Origin: Desulfobulbaceae bacterium
GTDB lineage: Bacteria > Desulfobacterota > Desulfobulbia > Desulfobulbales > Desulfocapsaceae
Assembly: GCA_019163335.1 (NCBI GenBank)
Contig: JAFLKM010000053.1
Coordinates: 62,001-126,000, forward strand
Length of the DNA: 64,000 bases
Direction: 5' to 3'
The notes beneath the pieces were generated by a model, which saw nothing but the letters and a program-made list of their open reading frames with translations, was not told the DNA's origin and made no database searches. Of this stretch, positions 17,727-27,174 are shown piece by piece. Made by a program: the position numbers and the translations under genes. How positions within the stretch are numbered: position 1 is the stretch's first letter; each line of letters opens with the position of its first letter.

Positions 17727-19331
17727 ATGGAGAAGTGGCTGGCATTAACGGATGTTGCTGTGTACCCGAAGCTTGTGGAGCTGGCCCGGAATCCCCTTGA
17801 TCTGAGGCCCAGGGAGGTATTGACTGCGGACAGGTTGCGCCGGTATTGCTGTTCTGCCGCCGGGTTTGATCTGCTCTATGCAACCCAGCGGGTGACTGAT
17901 GAGGTGCTGGCCTGCCTGCAGGATCTGGCTGATCAGGGGCAGCTGGTGGAACAGTTCCGGTTGATGCGGCGTGGAGCGATCATGAATCGTATCGAAGGTT
18001 TTCCCTCGGAAGAGCGGCAGGTACTGCACACCGCCAGTCGCGATTTTTTTGCGCAACATCCGGCAGAACCCGTCACAACAGAACTTGCCGGAAGAGAGCT
18101 TGCCAAGCTGAAGTCCTTTTTGGAAGATCTCGAATCCGGGCGACTGATGAACGCGCAGGGACAGCCTTTTGATACAATGATTCAAGTGGGCATCGGCGGC
18201 TCCGATCTTGGCCCGCGTTCTGTCTATGAGGCCTTGCGTGCCTATGGACAGCAGGGCAGGCAAGTCTATTTCATCTCCAATGTCGATCCCGATGATGCGG
18301 CCGCAGTGCTTCGCTTGGTGAATTTGGAGACCACTTTAGTGAATGTGGTCTCCAAAAGCGGAACCACCCTGGAAACCTTGACGAATGAGACCCTGATCAG
18401 AAAGGCTCTTGCGGCCAAGGGATTAAATCCTAACCTTCATTGTACTGCCGTGACCGGTGAGGGCAGCCCCATGGATAATCCGGAGCGGTATCTGCGCTCG
18501 TTTTATATGTTTGACTCCATTGGAGGCAGGTACAGTGCGACCTCCATGGTTGGGGCAGTTATGCTCGGGTTTGCCCTTGGCGCCATGCAGGTGCGAGAGT
18601 TTCTGGAGGGTGCCTCCTCCATGGATGCAGTGGCGGAAGAGGGTGCTCTTGCCCATAATCTTCCCCTGTTGCTGGCGATGCTTGGGGTCTGGAATCATAG
18701 CTTTCTCGGTTGTCCAACAGTGGCAGTGCTTCCGTACAGCCAGGCCTTGCATCGATTTACCGCCCATCTTCAGCAATGCGATATGGAGTCGAACGGAAAA
18801 TCCGTAACGCGCCAGGGCGAGGCGGTATCCTTGAAAACCGGGCCGATTATCTGGGGAGAGCCTGGAACGAACGGGCAGCATGCGTTTTATCAGTTATTGC
18901 ACCAGGGTACCGAGGTCGTCCCGGTGGAGTTTATTGGCTTCCGGCACAGTCAGTATGGGGAAGATCTGGAAAGTAATGGAAGCACGTCGCAGCAGAAACT
19001 GCTTGCCAATCTTCTCGCCCAGTCGCTGGCAATGGCCAGGGGGCAGGAAAACGAGAATCCGAACCGAAAATTTCCCGGCAATCGCCCGAATCTCATTCTG
19101 CTTGCTGACAGATTAACCCCGAAGGTCATGGGCGCCCTGCTATCTCTTTATGAGGCGAAGATTGTATTTCAAGGATTCTGTTGGAATATCAACTCATTTG
19201 ATCAGGAGGGGGTACAGTTGGGGAAGGTTCTTGCTGGCCGGATACTTTCCTTGATGGCTGAAAAGCAGGAGGAGGGTGGCGGCGCCATCTCTCCGGAGAA
19301 CGGCTTGTTGCAGATGGCGAAGCTGAATTAA
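17727..19331 (+). CDS. pgi: Glucose-6-phosphate isomerase
   Basis: Interconverts glucose 6-phosphate and fructose 6-phosphate. The 534-residue protein has both sugar-isomerase halves, with IQVGIGGSDLGPRSVYEAL, VVSKSGTTLETLTNE and the C-terminal GVQLGKVLAG containing the conserved Gln-Leu-Gly-Lys. The length fits the bacterial long form. It is the last gene of the dprA-rpe-pgi run. Together with glgA, gapA and rpe in the same window it supports an active glycolytic/glycogen route. Confidence 0.95.
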   Translation: MEKWLALTDVAVYPKLVELARNPLDLRPREVLTADRLRRYCCSAAGFDLLYATQRVTDEVLACLQDLADQGQLVEQFRLMRRGAIMNRIEGFPSEERQVLHTASRDFFAQHPAEPVTTELAGRELAKLKSFLEDLESGRLMNAQGQPFDTMIQVGIGGSDLGPRSVYEALRAYGQQGRQVYFISNVDPDDAAAVLRLVNLETTLVNVVSKSGTTLETLTNETLIRKALAAKGLNPNLHCTAVTGEGSPMDNPERYLRSFYMFDSIGGRYSATSMVGAVMLGFALGAMQVREFLEGASSMDAVAEEGALAHNLPLLLAMLGVWNHSFLGCPTVAVLPYSQALHRFTAHLQQCDMESNGKSVTRQGEAVSLKTGPIIWGEPGTNGQHAFYQLLHQGTEVVPVEFIGFRHSQYGEDLESNGSTSQQKLLANLLAQSLAMARGQENENPNRKFPGNRPNLILLADRLTPKVMGALLSLYEAKIVFQGFCWNINSFDQEGVQLGKVLAGRILSLMAEKQEEGGGAISPENGLLQMAKLN

Positions 19332-19391
19332 ATGGACGAAAGCAGCGATGAATCATGGTTCATTTCTGGATGCTTTTTAATTTATTTTTAG

Positions 19392-19420
19392 TTGACAAAG
19401 AAAATGTTAAAAGATATTGT
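19392..19420 (+). promoter_or_regulatory. Promoter of the dsr operon
   Basis: A perfect TTGACA -35 and TATTGT -10 with the ideal 17-base spacer lie about 190 bases before dsrA. The strong match and long leader fit a highly expressed central-metabolism operon. Confidence 0.75.
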
Positions 19421-19607
19421 TTTTTACGCTAAGTAAATGGTCTGTTCAAGTGGATTGTTGTGCTACGACTATTGCTCGAGCAGGCTTTTAAAAAGCTTAC
19501 GCTGGCATTGCGCTGTTTGAACAAAAGAAAGGAAGAGCAAAGCAAGGCTGGGAAGTAATTTTAGGTAAGGGATGTAGTTAACTAGTAATTTTAAAGGAGG
19601 AAAATTC

Positions 19608-20888
19608 ATGGCAAAGCATGAGACGCCCTTGTTGGATGAGCTTGAAAAAGGCCCTTGGCCAAGCTTCGTCACCGACATCAAGCGCCAGGCAGAGAAAAAA
19701 CCAGAGTGCTGGGATATTCTTGGCCAGTTGGAGCTGTCCTACGTAGAGAAGATTACCCATTGGAAGCATGGCGGTATCGTTGGTGTATTCGGATATGGTG
19801 GTGGTATTGTTGGTCGGTATTCTGACCTGCCAAAACGTTTTCCTGGTGTAGAGCATTTTCACACTGTCCGCTTGGCTCAGCCTGCATCGAAGTATTATTC
19901 CACTAAGCATTTGCGTGATCTCTGTGATCTGTGGGAGAAATATGGCTCAGGTATGACTAATATGCACGGTTCCACCGGTGATATGGTTATGCTGGGATGC
20001 CGTACTGAGGCTCTGGAGCCTTTCTTCTATGAAATGACCCATAATCTGAATCAGGATCTTGGTGGATCCGGTTCCAATCTGCGGACTCCTGCCAACTGTA
20101 TTGGTTCCTCTCGTTGTGAATGGTCCTGTTATGATACAGAAGAAGCCTGTCATCAGCTGACCATGCATTATCAGGATGAGATTCATCGTCCCGCGTTTCC
20201 TTACAAGTTCAAGTTTAAGTTTTCCGGATGTCCCAATGACTGTGTAGCAGCGATCGCCCGGTCAGATGTGGCGGTTATCGGCACCTGGCGGGGTAATATC
20301 CGCATTGACCAGGCTGCCGTAAAAGAATATGTAGCTGGCAATATTCCCTCCAACGGCGGTGCCCATGCCGGTCGTGACTGGGGTAAATTTGATATCCAGA
20401 AAGAAGTGATCAACCTTTGTCCCACCAACTGTATGTGGATGGAAGGCGGAGAGTTAAAGATTGATGATAGTGAGTGTACCCGCTGTATGCATTGCCTTAA
20501 TGTAATGCCACGTGCGCTTCGTCCTGGTGCCGAGCAAGGTGCTACCATCTGTGTTGGTGCTAAAGCCCCGATTCTTGATGGTGCCCAGTTTGCAACCCTG
20601 ATCGTTCCTTTCATGAAGGTCTCTGCTGACAATGAATTTGAAGAGTTGATTGAATTCATTGAAAAGATCTGGGATTGGTGGATGGAAGAAGGTAAAAATC
20701 GTGAGCGTTGCGGTGAAACTATGCAGCGTCTTGGCCTTCCCACCTTTATTAAGGTTATGGGGCTGGATCCCCTTCCGCAGCATATTAAAGAGCCTCGTTC
20801 TAATCCTTATGTTTTCTGGCAGGAAGAAGAGGTTCCAGGTGGATTTGATCGTGATGTTGAAGAGTTCCGTGCTCGCCACGCAGCTTAA
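19608..20888 (+). CDS. dsrA: Dissimilatory sulfite reductase alpha subunit
   Basis: DsrA with DsrB reduces sulfite in the cytoplasm, the key step of sulfate respiration, delivering a DsrC trisulfide. The 426-residue protein carries the siroheme/[4Fe-4S] cysteines Cys164-x5-Cys170 and Cys208-x3-Cys212 and an inserted ferredoxin domain (Cys271, Cys275, Cys290, Cys293, Cys296 region with DSECTRCMHCLNVMP). It starts after AAAGGAGG, one of the strongest ribosome sites in the window. The sequence is of the bacterial reductive type. dsrB and dsrD follow in the same transcript; dsrC is not in the window. Confidence 0.98.
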   Translation: MAKHETPLLDELEKGPWPSFVTDIKRQAEKKPECWDILGQLELSYVEKITHWKHGGIVGVFGYGGGIVGRYSDLPKRFPGVEHFHTVRLAQPASKYYSTKHLRDLCDLWEKYGSGMTNMHGSTGDMVMLGCRTEALEPFFYEMTHNLNQDLGGSGSNLRTPANCIGSSRCEWSCYDTEEACHQLTMHYQDEIHRPAFPYKFKFKFSGCPNDCVAAIARSDVAVIGTWRGNIRIDQAAVKEYVAGNIPSNGGAHAGRDWGKFDIQKEVINLCPTNCMWMEGGELKIDDSECTRCMHCLNVMPRALRPGAEQGATICVGAKAPILDGAQFATLIVPFMKVSADNEFEELIEFIEKIWDWWMEEGKNRERCGETMQRLGLPTFIKVMGLDPLPQHIKEPRSNPYVFWQEEEVPGGFDRDVEEFRARHAA

Positions 20889-20938
20889 TTAGAAGTTAAA
20901 TCGAGAACTTAACTCGTATATATAAGGAGATTAACATT

Positions 20939-22066
20939 ATGGCTTATGATCCAGCCAATCCGATGGTCGACAGGATTTCCGATATCGGCCCCAGATATTA
21001 CGCTGAGTTTCATCCACCAGTCATTGCTGCTAATAAAGGTAAATGGTTGTGGCATGAGATTACTCAACCTGGTGTTCTGGTTCACAAATCAGAAACTGGA
21101 GACGAGTGCTGGACAGTCCGTGTTGGGGCTGCCCGCCTGATTTCCATTGAGCTGATCCGCGAAATGTGTGACATCGCTGATAAGCACTGTGAAGGCTTTT
21201 TCCGCTTCACCACCCGTAACAACGTTGAATTTATGGTGGATTCTAAAGCCAAGGTTCAGCCATTACTCGACGATTTAAAAAGTCGCGGCAACAAGTTCCC
21301 GGTTGGTGGAACCGGTGCCGGTGTAACCAATATTGTTCATACCCAGGGCTGGGTTCATTGCCATACACCAGCCACTGATGCCTCTGGGGTTGTTAAAGCA
21401 GTAATGGATGAGCTTTTTGACTATTTCACCTCCATGACTCTGCCGGCTCAAGTACGTATCGCTCTGGCCTGCTGTCTGAACATGTGCGGAGCGGTTCATG
21501 CGTCCGACATCGCCATCCTTGGTGTGCATCGTAAGCCGCCTATGATCGATCACAAACGTATTACCGGTGTGTGTGAGTTACCTCTTGCCATATCTGCCTG
21601 TCCCCTTGGTGCAGTTAAGCCTGCCAAAGCCATGGTTGACGGTGTAGAGGTTAAGACCGTGCAGGTAAACGCTGAGCGTTGTATGTTCTGCGGTAACTGC
21701 TACACCATGTGTCCGGCTATGCCCCTTGCTGATCCCGATGGCGATGGTATTGCCATTCTGGTTGGTGGCAAGGTTTCCAACAGCAGATCGGCCCCTAAGT
21801 TTTCCAAGCTTGTTATCCCCTTCCTGCCCAACACTCCGCCACGTTGGCCCGAGACCGTTGCGGCCGTTAAGGGTATCCTGGAGGCTTATGCCAAAGATGC
21901 TCATAAGTATGAGCGTGTTGGTGAGTGGGCAGAACGTATCGGCTGGGAGAAATTCTTCGAGAAGTGCGATATTCCTTTTACAATCAAAAGCATTGATGAT
22001 TATCGTTTAGCTTATGATACCTGGCGGACGACCACTCAGTTCAAGTATACCTCTCATATCAAATAG
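20939..22066 (+). CDS. dsrB: Dissimilatory sulfite reductase beta subunit
   Basis: This is the beta subunit of the alpha2beta2 enzyme, which carries the catalytically active siroheme. The 375-residue protein shows Cys141, the [13 protein letters not shown] motif (Cys178, Cys179, Cys183), and a ferredoxin domain with [20 protein letters not shown] (Cys248, 251, 254, 258). It begins 50 bases after dsrA behind a TAAGGAG ribosome site. Subunit length and motifs match other Desulfobacterota proteins. Confidence 0.98.
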   Translation: MAYDPANPMVDRISDIGPRYYAEFHPPVIAANKGKWLWHEITQPGVLVHKSETGDECWTVRVGAARLISIELIREMCDIADKHCEGFFRFTTRNNVEFMVDSKAKVQPLLDDLKSRGNKFPVGGTGAGVTNIVHTQGWVHCHTPATDASGVVKAVMDELFDYFTSMTLPAQVRIALACCLNMCGAVHASDIAILGVHRKPPMIDHKRITGVCELPLAISACPLGAVKPAKAMVDGVEVKTVQVNAERCMFCGNCYTMCPAMPLADPDGDGIAILVGGKVSNSRSAPKFSKLVIPFLPNTPPRWPETVAAVKGILEAYAKDAHKYERVGEWAERIGWEKFFEKCDIPFTIKSIDDYRLAYDTWRTTTQFKYTSHIK

Positions 22067-22159
22067 TTGATTTGATGACATGGCTCGCTTTAAATGGTTA
22101 AAACGGGTCATGTCTTTGGTTGCTTGTCTGTTTACAATCTTTTTTTAGGAGTATGTGCT

Positions 22160-22405
22160 ATGGCATTAAGTAAAGATGAGCTCAAGGCTGCGATTCTGAA
22201 GAAGGCAGAGACTGCTCCAAAACCACAGCTTTATATCAAAGATTTTTATGCCTGTGATCCAGATGCTAAGCCACGAGAAATCAAAAACGTGGCCAATGAT
22301 CTGGTTAAGGAAGGAAAATTGATGTTCTGGTCTTCCGGCTCCACTACAATGTATGCTATGAAAAGTCGTATCAAGGATGAAGAAGGAACCAGTGGTGTAA
22401 ACTAG
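22160..22405 (+). CDS. dsrD: DsrD, small winged-helix activator of sulfite reductase
   Basis: DsrD is an 81-residue winged-helix protein reported to stimulate DsrAB allosterically. The sequence opens MALSKDELKAAILKKAE and contains PQLYIKDFYACDPDAKPREI and GKLMFWSSGSTTMYAMK, all typical of the family. The frame is open 22 codons further upstream, but the ATG after TTTTTAGGAG is the conserved start. DsrD is found mainly in organisms using Dsr reductively, so it supports sulfite reduction rather than sulfur oxidation, although sulfur disproportionators also carry it. A terminator follows. Confidence 0.95.
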   Translation: MALSKDELKAAILKKAETAPKPQLYIKDFYACDPDAKPREIKNVANDLVKEGKLMFWSSGSTTMYAMKSRIKDEEGTSGVN

Positions 22406-22434
22406 GCCATTAATCCCTGATTTCGAAAAAAGTT

Positions 22435-22468
22435 AAAAGGCGCCGAGTTTCTACTCGGCGCCTTTTTT
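22435..22468 (+). terminator. Intrinsic terminator of the dsr operon
   Basis: A perfect 13-bp stem (AAAAGGCGCCGAG / CTCGGCGCCTTTT) with a six-base loop and T-run, about 30 bases after dsrD. Confidence 0.93.
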
Positions 22469-22530
22469 ATTTGAGTATTAGGGACTTACAAAAAAAACTT
22501 GTTTTTTCAAAGAAATTTTTCTGAAAAGGC

Positions 22531-22554
22531 GCTTATCCCGTTCATAGAGGGTTA
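22531..22554. repeat. Recurrent intergenic motif, copy 3 of 3
   Basis: Reads GCTTATCCCGTTCATAGAGG then GTTA, ending 6-12 bases before the possible start codons of birA. The GAGGG inside it may double as the birA ribosome site. Confidence 0.55.
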
Positions 22555-22559
22555 GTATC

Positions 22560-23348
22560 TTGATCATGAATGATATTCTATTTTTGAAGTCGGTTGATTC
22601 CACGAACCGAATAGCCCGAGAGATGGGAGACTCAGGGAAAGCCCATGGGTTCAGCGTTGTCGCAGAGAGCCAGACAGCAGGCCGAGGAAGGTTAGGTAAA
22701 GAGTGGCTTTCCCATGCCGGAATGGGTCTCTGTTGTACGATTTTGGTGCGACCTAACCTGGACATTGAGGATTATCCAAAGATAACGTTGACCGCCGGAC
22801 TTGCTGTAGGGCTAGCCCTTGAGGAGCTTTGTCACGTGGGGGTGCAACTTAAATGGCCGAATGATATCTACGTTGGCGGCCGTAAGTTGGGTGGCATTCT
22901 AGTTGAGACGTCTTCGCTGCATAAAGGCACCAGGCACTGTTATGCCCTCGTGGGAATTGGAGTCAATGTCAATACTGATTGTGCCACTTTTCCCATAGGA
23001 TTGCAAAAGACTGCCACGTCTCTCTTCTTTGAGACCAGGAAAGAATATGATGTTCTGACTGTTTTTACAAAAATCAGGAGCCAGCTCCTCGAATTGTTAA
23101 CTCAGTTGGAAACCGTTGGTTTTGAAGGTATTTTAGATCAGTGGCGACAAAGGGATATATTAGATGGACAATGGATGAGTTGGGTGACACCTGCGGGGAA
23201 TGTTGTTTATGGGGAGTCTCTGGGTGTCGATGATACTGGAATTCTGGCTATACGCGATCAAACGGGAAGAAGGCATGAAGTACTTTCCGGTGACCTGCGT
23301 TTAGCACGAAGGTCACCGGAAGCGGGAGAAGGTTGCAAAGTTTTCTAA
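22560..23348 (+). CDS. birA: Biotin--[acetyl-CoA carboxylase] ligase
   Basis: Attaches biotin to carboxyl-carrier proteins through biotinyl-AMP. The 262-residue protein has the catalytic core (SQTAGRGRLGKEW with the biotin-binding GRGR loop, KWPNDIYVGGRKLGGILVET, VGIGVNVN) and the small C-terminal SH3-like domain. The N-terminal helix-turn-helix of E. coli BirA is absent, so it is an enzyme only, not a repressor. Translation may start at TTG (GAGGG 8 bases upstream) or at the ATG two codons later. Confidence 0.92.
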   Translation: MIMNDILFLKSVDSTNRIAREMGDSGKAHGFSVVAESQTAGRGRLGKEWLSHAGMGLCCTILVRPNLDIEDYPKITLTAGLAVGLALEELCHVGVQLKWPNDIYVGGRKLGGILVETSSLHKGTRHCYALVGIGVNVNTDCATFPIGLQKTATSLFFETRKEYDVLTVFTKIRSQLLELLTQLETVGFEGILDQWRQRDILDGQWMSWVTPAGNVVYGESLGVDDTGILAIRDQTGRRHEVLSGDLRLARRSPEAGEGCKVF

Positions 23349-23381
23349 CTATTAAATCTTAAAAATTCCGGTTTCCAAAGT

Positions 23382-24680
23382 CTAATATCGATAATAATCT
23401 GGTTTGTAAGGTCCATCCAATGGCACGCCAATATAGTCAGCCTGTTCCTGGTTCAGGACAGTAAGCTTTGCCCCGATTTTTTCCAGATGAAGTCTGGCTA
23501 CCATTTCGTCCAGTTTCTTTGGGAGAAAATAGACTTTGTTTTCATATTTCTCAGGATGCTGCCAGAGTTCTATCTGAGCTAGAACCTGATTGGTGAAAGA
23601 GTTGCTCATAACAAAGCTGGGGTGGCCAGTTGCGCATCCGAGATTGACCAACCGTCCTTCGGCGAGAATAATAATTTTCTTACCGTCAGGGAAAATCACA
23701 TGATCAACCTGGGGTTTTATGTTGTCCCACGGAAGATTTCGAATCCCGGCGATATCAATTTCCGAATCAAAGTGACCAATGTTGCAGACGATGGCTTGAT
23801 CAGGCATGACCTCCATGTGGCTTCGTGTGATGACACGCAGATTGCCGGTACAGGTCACAAAGATATTACCAATAGGGGCGGCTTCTTCCATGGTGATCAC
23901 CCGGTAGCCTTCCATGGCGGCCTGCAGGGCGCAGATAGGGTCAATCTCGGTAATGTAGACAGTGGCTCCCATTCCGCGCAAGGCTTGGGCGCATCCCTTG
24001 CCTACATCGCCAAAGCCGACAACGATGGCGTTTTTACCGGCAATCATGACATCTGTGGCCCGTTTAATCCCATCGATCAGGGATTCGCGACAACCATAGA
24101 GGTTGTCGAACTTTGATTTGGTCACTGAGTCATTGACATTGAAGGCTGGACACATGAGTTTCCCGCTTTTCGCCATCTCGTTGAGACGGTGTACGCCGGT
24201 AGTGGTTTCCTCGCTAATTCCTCGAATATTTTTCATGTCATCTTTGTACTTTTCGTGCATGATCAGGGTGAGATCTCCCCCGTCATCCAGAATCATGTTT
24301 GGCCGCCAGTTATTCGGCCCAAAGATGGTTTGGTCAATACACCACCAGAATTCTTCTTCATTTTCACCTTTCCAGGCAAAGGTGGGAATCCCCGCTGCTG
24401 CCATGGCAGCGGCGGCATGATCCTGGGTTGAAAAAATGTTACAGGAGGACCAGCGAAGCTCAGCCCCAAGGTCAACAAGGGTCTCCATGAGCACCGCAGT
24501 CTGAATGGTCATGTGCAAACATCCACCAATGCGCGCACCTTTTAATGGCTGCGATTTCTTATATTGACTTCGAAGGGCCATCAACCCAGGCATTTCCGTC
24601 TCAGCTATCTCGATCTCTTTTCTACCCCATGCGGCAAGGGACATATCAGCTACCTTGGAATCAATGAGTGGTGCGGTCAT
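23382..24680 (-). CDS. ahcY: Adenosylhomocysteinase
   Basis: Hydrolyses S-adenosylhomocysteine to homocysteine and adenosine with bound NAD. The 432-residue protein has the substrate half ([20 protein letters not shown], then [14 protein letters not shown]), the NAD-binding Rossmann half ([20 protein letters not shown]) and the conserved C-terminal KPDYYRY, whose Lys and Tyr reach the NAD of the neighbouring subunit. It lies directly downstream of metK (gap about 120 bases), so one transcript would make and recycle SAM. A GC-rich hairpin lies in the gap. Confidence 0.97.
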   Translation of the reverse strand: MTAPLIDSKVADMSLAAWGRKEIEIAETEMPGLMALRSQYKKSQPLKGARIGGCLHMTIQTAVLMETLVDLGAELRWSSCNIFSTQDHAAAAMAAAGIPTFAWKGENEEEFWWCIDQTIFGPNNWRPNMILDDGGDLTLIMHEKYKDDMKNIRGISEETTTGVHRLNEMAKSGKLMCPAFNVNDSVTKSKFDNLYGCRESLIDGIKRATDVMIAGKNAIVVGFGDVGKGCAQALRGMGATVYITEIDPICALQAAMEGYRVITMEEAAPIGNIFVTCTGNLRVITRSHMEVMPDQAIVCNIGHFDSEIDIAGIRNLPWDNIKPQVDHVIFPDGKKIIILAEGRLVNLGCATGHPSFVMSNSFTNQVLAQIELWQHPEKYENKVYFLPKKLDEMVARLHLEKIGAKLTVLNQEQADYIGVPLDGPYKPDYYRY

Positions 24681-24722
24681 AAAAATACCTCTATGGAAAA
24701 TTGAAATTGTTAGAAAAGAAGT

Positions 24723-24757
24723 GCCCGCCTGTTCGTTGAAAAATTTTGACAGCGGGC
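24723..24757 (-). promoter_or_regulatory. Hairpin between metK and ahcY
   Basis: GCCCGC-TGT pairs with ACAG-GCGGGC (one bulge) around an AT-rich loop. No T-run follows on the transcribed strand, so it is more likely an mRNA processing or stability element than a terminator. No match to SAM or SAH riboswitch consensus was found. Confidence 0.4.
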
Positions 24758-24802
24758 GATAAGTTTTGGAAGTATTCGATGTTGTTTTGTGATTAATATC
24801 CT

Positions 24803-25966
24803 TTAGATATTGGCATCTTCCCGAAGGATCTCAGCTTTGTCGGTTTTCTCCCAGGTAAAATTCTCCCGTTCACGGCCAAAATGACCGTAGGCTGCCGTGG
24901 CCTGATAGATGGGACGCAACAAATTCAGATGCTGGATGATGGCCTTGGGGCGGAGGTCAAAGTGCCGAAGGATAAGGGTTTTGATTGTCTCATCGGAGAT
25001 AGTACCCGTGCCAAAACTGTTAACATTGATGGATACCGGTTGCGAAATACCGATGGCATAGGCAACCTGAAGCTCAATCTCAGTGGCAAGGCCGGCAGCA
25101 ACAATGTTCTTGGCGATGTAGCGGCCCATATAGGAAGAAGAACGATCGACTTTTGAGGGATCCTTACCGGAAAAAGCACCGCCGCCATGTGACCCCCTTC
25201 CGCCATAGGTATCCACAATGATCTTCCGCCCTGTAACACCGCAGTCCCCAACTGGGCCACCAATGACAAAACGACCAGTGGGGTTGATATAAAATTTTGT
25301 TTTAGAATCAATCATATCAGCGGGAAGAATCGGCTTGATAATTTCTTCCATGACCCCTTCCTTCAGGTCTTCATAGTTTATGGTCTCGTCATGCTGGGTC
25401 GATAGAACGACGGCTTCAATGCGCTTTGGAACTCGTTCTTCATATTCTATGGTTACCTGACTTTTCGCGTCCGGTCGCAGCCAGGGAAGGCGCCCGGATT
25501 TGCGGACTTCGGATTGACGTTTGGTCAGTCGGTGTGCATAGGTAATGGGCATTGGCATCAGGACTCTGGTCTCGTTGCAGGCATACCCGAACATCAGCCC
25601 CTGGTCACCCGCTCCTTGATCCAGATCGATTCCTGTCCCCTCGTTCACACCCTGTGCAATGTCTGGGGATTGTTTGTCAATGGAGGTAAGGACTGCGCAG
25701 GACTGCCAGTCAAAACCCATGGCCGATGAATTATAGCCAATGGAGCGAATTGTCTGGCGCACCACATCAGGCATATCAACCCAGGCGCTGGTGGTTATCT
25801 CACCGGCAATGATCGCCATACCGGTTGTGACCATGGTCTCACAGCCTACTCGGGCATGGGGATCCTGGGTGAGGATGGCGTCTAGAATGGCGTCGGAGAT
25901 CTGGTCGGCAACCTTGTCGGGATGCCCTTCAGAGACAGATTCAGAGGTAAAAAGATGATTAACCAT
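24803..25966 (-). CDS. metK: S-adenosylmethionine synthetase
   Basis: Makes SAM from methionine and ATP. The 387-residue protein carries the family motifs [19 protein letters not shown] (Mg and ATP binding), [12 protein letters not shown], and the glycine loop [16 protein letters not shown]. The length is normal. The start follows AGGAGTACC. With ahcY downstream it forms the activated methyl cycle; methyltransferases in the window (TPR-methyltransferase, RimO) consume SAM. Confidence 0.97.
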   Translation of the reverse strand: MVNHLFTSESVSEGHPDKVADQISDAILDAILTQDPHARVGCETMVTTGMAIIAGEITTSAWVDMPDVVRQTIRSIGYNSSAMGFDWQSCAVLTSIDKQSPDIAQGVNEGTGIDLDQGAGDQGLMFGYACNETRVLMPMPITYAHRLTKRQSEVRKSGRLPWLRPDAKSQVTIEYEERVPKRIEAVVLSTQHDETINYEDLKEGVMEEIIKPILPADMIDSKTKFYINPTGRFVIGGPVGDCGVTGRKIIVDTYGGRGSHGGGAFSGKDPSKVDRSSSYMGRYIAKNIVAAGLATEIELQVAYAIGISQPVSINVNSFGTGTISDETIKTLILRHFDLRPKAIIQHLNLLRPIYQATAAYGHFGRERENFTWEKTDKAEILREDANI

Positions 25967-26130
25967 GGATGGTACTCCTGTAAGTAAAGATGCCGCCCTT
26001 TAATGCAATTGGGAAAAATGAGATCTCAATGAGGGTTAGGATTTGTTAATTTAACTATTATCTATTAAGATATTAAAGGTTTGATAATGACGAAAATAGA
26101 GTGATTTTGTCAAGAGAAAAGGGGTTGGTT

Positions 26131-27120
26131 GTGGGGAAATACAGATGCTTTGAGGTTCGAGAGCGAGGATATAATGAGTTCTCCAGATCGGTTGAGTTGA
26201 AAGACACTCAGGAGCTGCCTCCAGGGGAAGTGCTGGTCAGGGTGCATTACTCCTCCCTCAATTATAAAGATGCCTTGTCCGCTTCCGGAAATCGTGGCGT
26301 GACCAGGCGCTATCCCCATACTCCCGGTATTGATGCGGCAGGTGTGGTGGAAGATTCCTCCGTCCCTGCTTTTCTGCCCGGGGATCAGGTCATTGTATCG
26401 GGATATGATCTGGGGATGAATCATGCAGGAGGTTTTGCCGAATATGTGCGGGTTCCATCGGAATGGGTGGTTCGACTTCCGGCAGGCTTGAGTCTGAAAC
26501 AGGCTATGATGCTGGGGACGGCTGGTTTTACCGCCGGGCGATGTGTGGAGATGCTCCTCATCCAGGGATGTCTTCCCAGCCAGGGTGATATCCTGGTAAC
26601 CGGCGCGACTGGTGGTGTTGGATCGATCAGTGTGGCCATTCTCGCCAGACTCGGCTTTGCGGTCACGGCTCTCACCGGAAAAAACGAGTCTGCCTTTTTG
26701 CGAAATCTGGGCGCTCAGGCGGTACTTTCCAGGATAGAATTTCTTCGCTCACGTAAAAAGGTGCTCTTGCCGGAAAGGTGGTCCGGGGTGGTCGATACTC
26801 TTGGCGGTGAATATCTGGAGACAGCCATCAAGGAAACCCGTTATGAAGGTGTGGTCACGAGTTGCGGGAATGCCGCTTCCGGGAATCTTGCCTTAAGTGT
26901 TTACCCCTTTATTATTCGTGGGGTGCGTTTGATCGGGATTGATTCAGCCCGCTGTTCTATGGAAATCCGAGAGCGTGTCTGGTGCCGTTTGGCCACTGAT
27001 TTCAAGTTCATCCAGCTGGAAGAGCTGGCAATGGTGATTTCACTGGAACAGCTGGATGCGGCAATAGAAGCGATGCTTGCTGGGAGTTTACGGGGAAGGG
27101 TCGTGATTCGGTTGATATGA
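26131..27120 (+). CDS. AcuI/YhdH-type NADPH-dependent acrylyl-CoA reductase family protein
   Basis: A zinc-free medium-chain dehydrogenase of the YhdH/AcuI branch, members of which reduce acrylyl-CoA or quinone-like enones with NADPH. About 329 residues: GroES-like half (VHYSSLNYKDALSASGNRGV, then HTPGIDAAGVVE) and Rossmann half (DILVTGATGGVGSISVAILA). The SSLNYKDAL and PGIDAAG segments are diagnostic for the branch. GTG at the chosen position is preceded by AAAAGGGG; the frame is open ten more codons to another GTG at 26101. It may protect against electrophilic acrylyl-CoA in propionate-type metabolism. The substrate is inferred from the family only. Confidence 0.85.
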   Translation: MGKYRCFEVRERGYNEFSRSVELKDTQELPPGEVLVRVHYSSLNYKDALSASGNRGVTRRYPHTPGIDAAGVVEDSSVPAFLPGDQVIVSGYDLGMNHAGGFAEYVRVPSEWVVRLPAGLSLKQAMMLGTAGFTAGRCVEMLLIQGCLPSQGDILVTGATGGVGSISVAILARLGFAVTALTGKNESAFLRNLGAQAVLSRIEFLRSRKKVLLPERWSGVVDTLGGEYLETAIKETRYEGVVTSCGNAASGNLALSVYPFIIRGVRLIGIDSARCSMEIRERVWCRLATDFKFIQLEELAMVISLEQLDAAIEAMLAGSLRGRVVIRLI

Positions 27121-27174
27121 ATATCAGCTCAGGAAATTTTATTAGCATGTTTTTTTCGAGGAAAAGGGACTGGA

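Noticed and set aside
22094-22159. Upstream extension of dsrD
   Set aside because: The extra residues are not in DsrD; the ATG after TTTAGGAG gives the normal 81-residue protein.
25967-26100. SAM riboswitch before metK
   Set aside because: I looked for SAM-I, SAM-II and SAH core sequences on the minus strand and found none; the leader is AT-rich and unstructured by eye.
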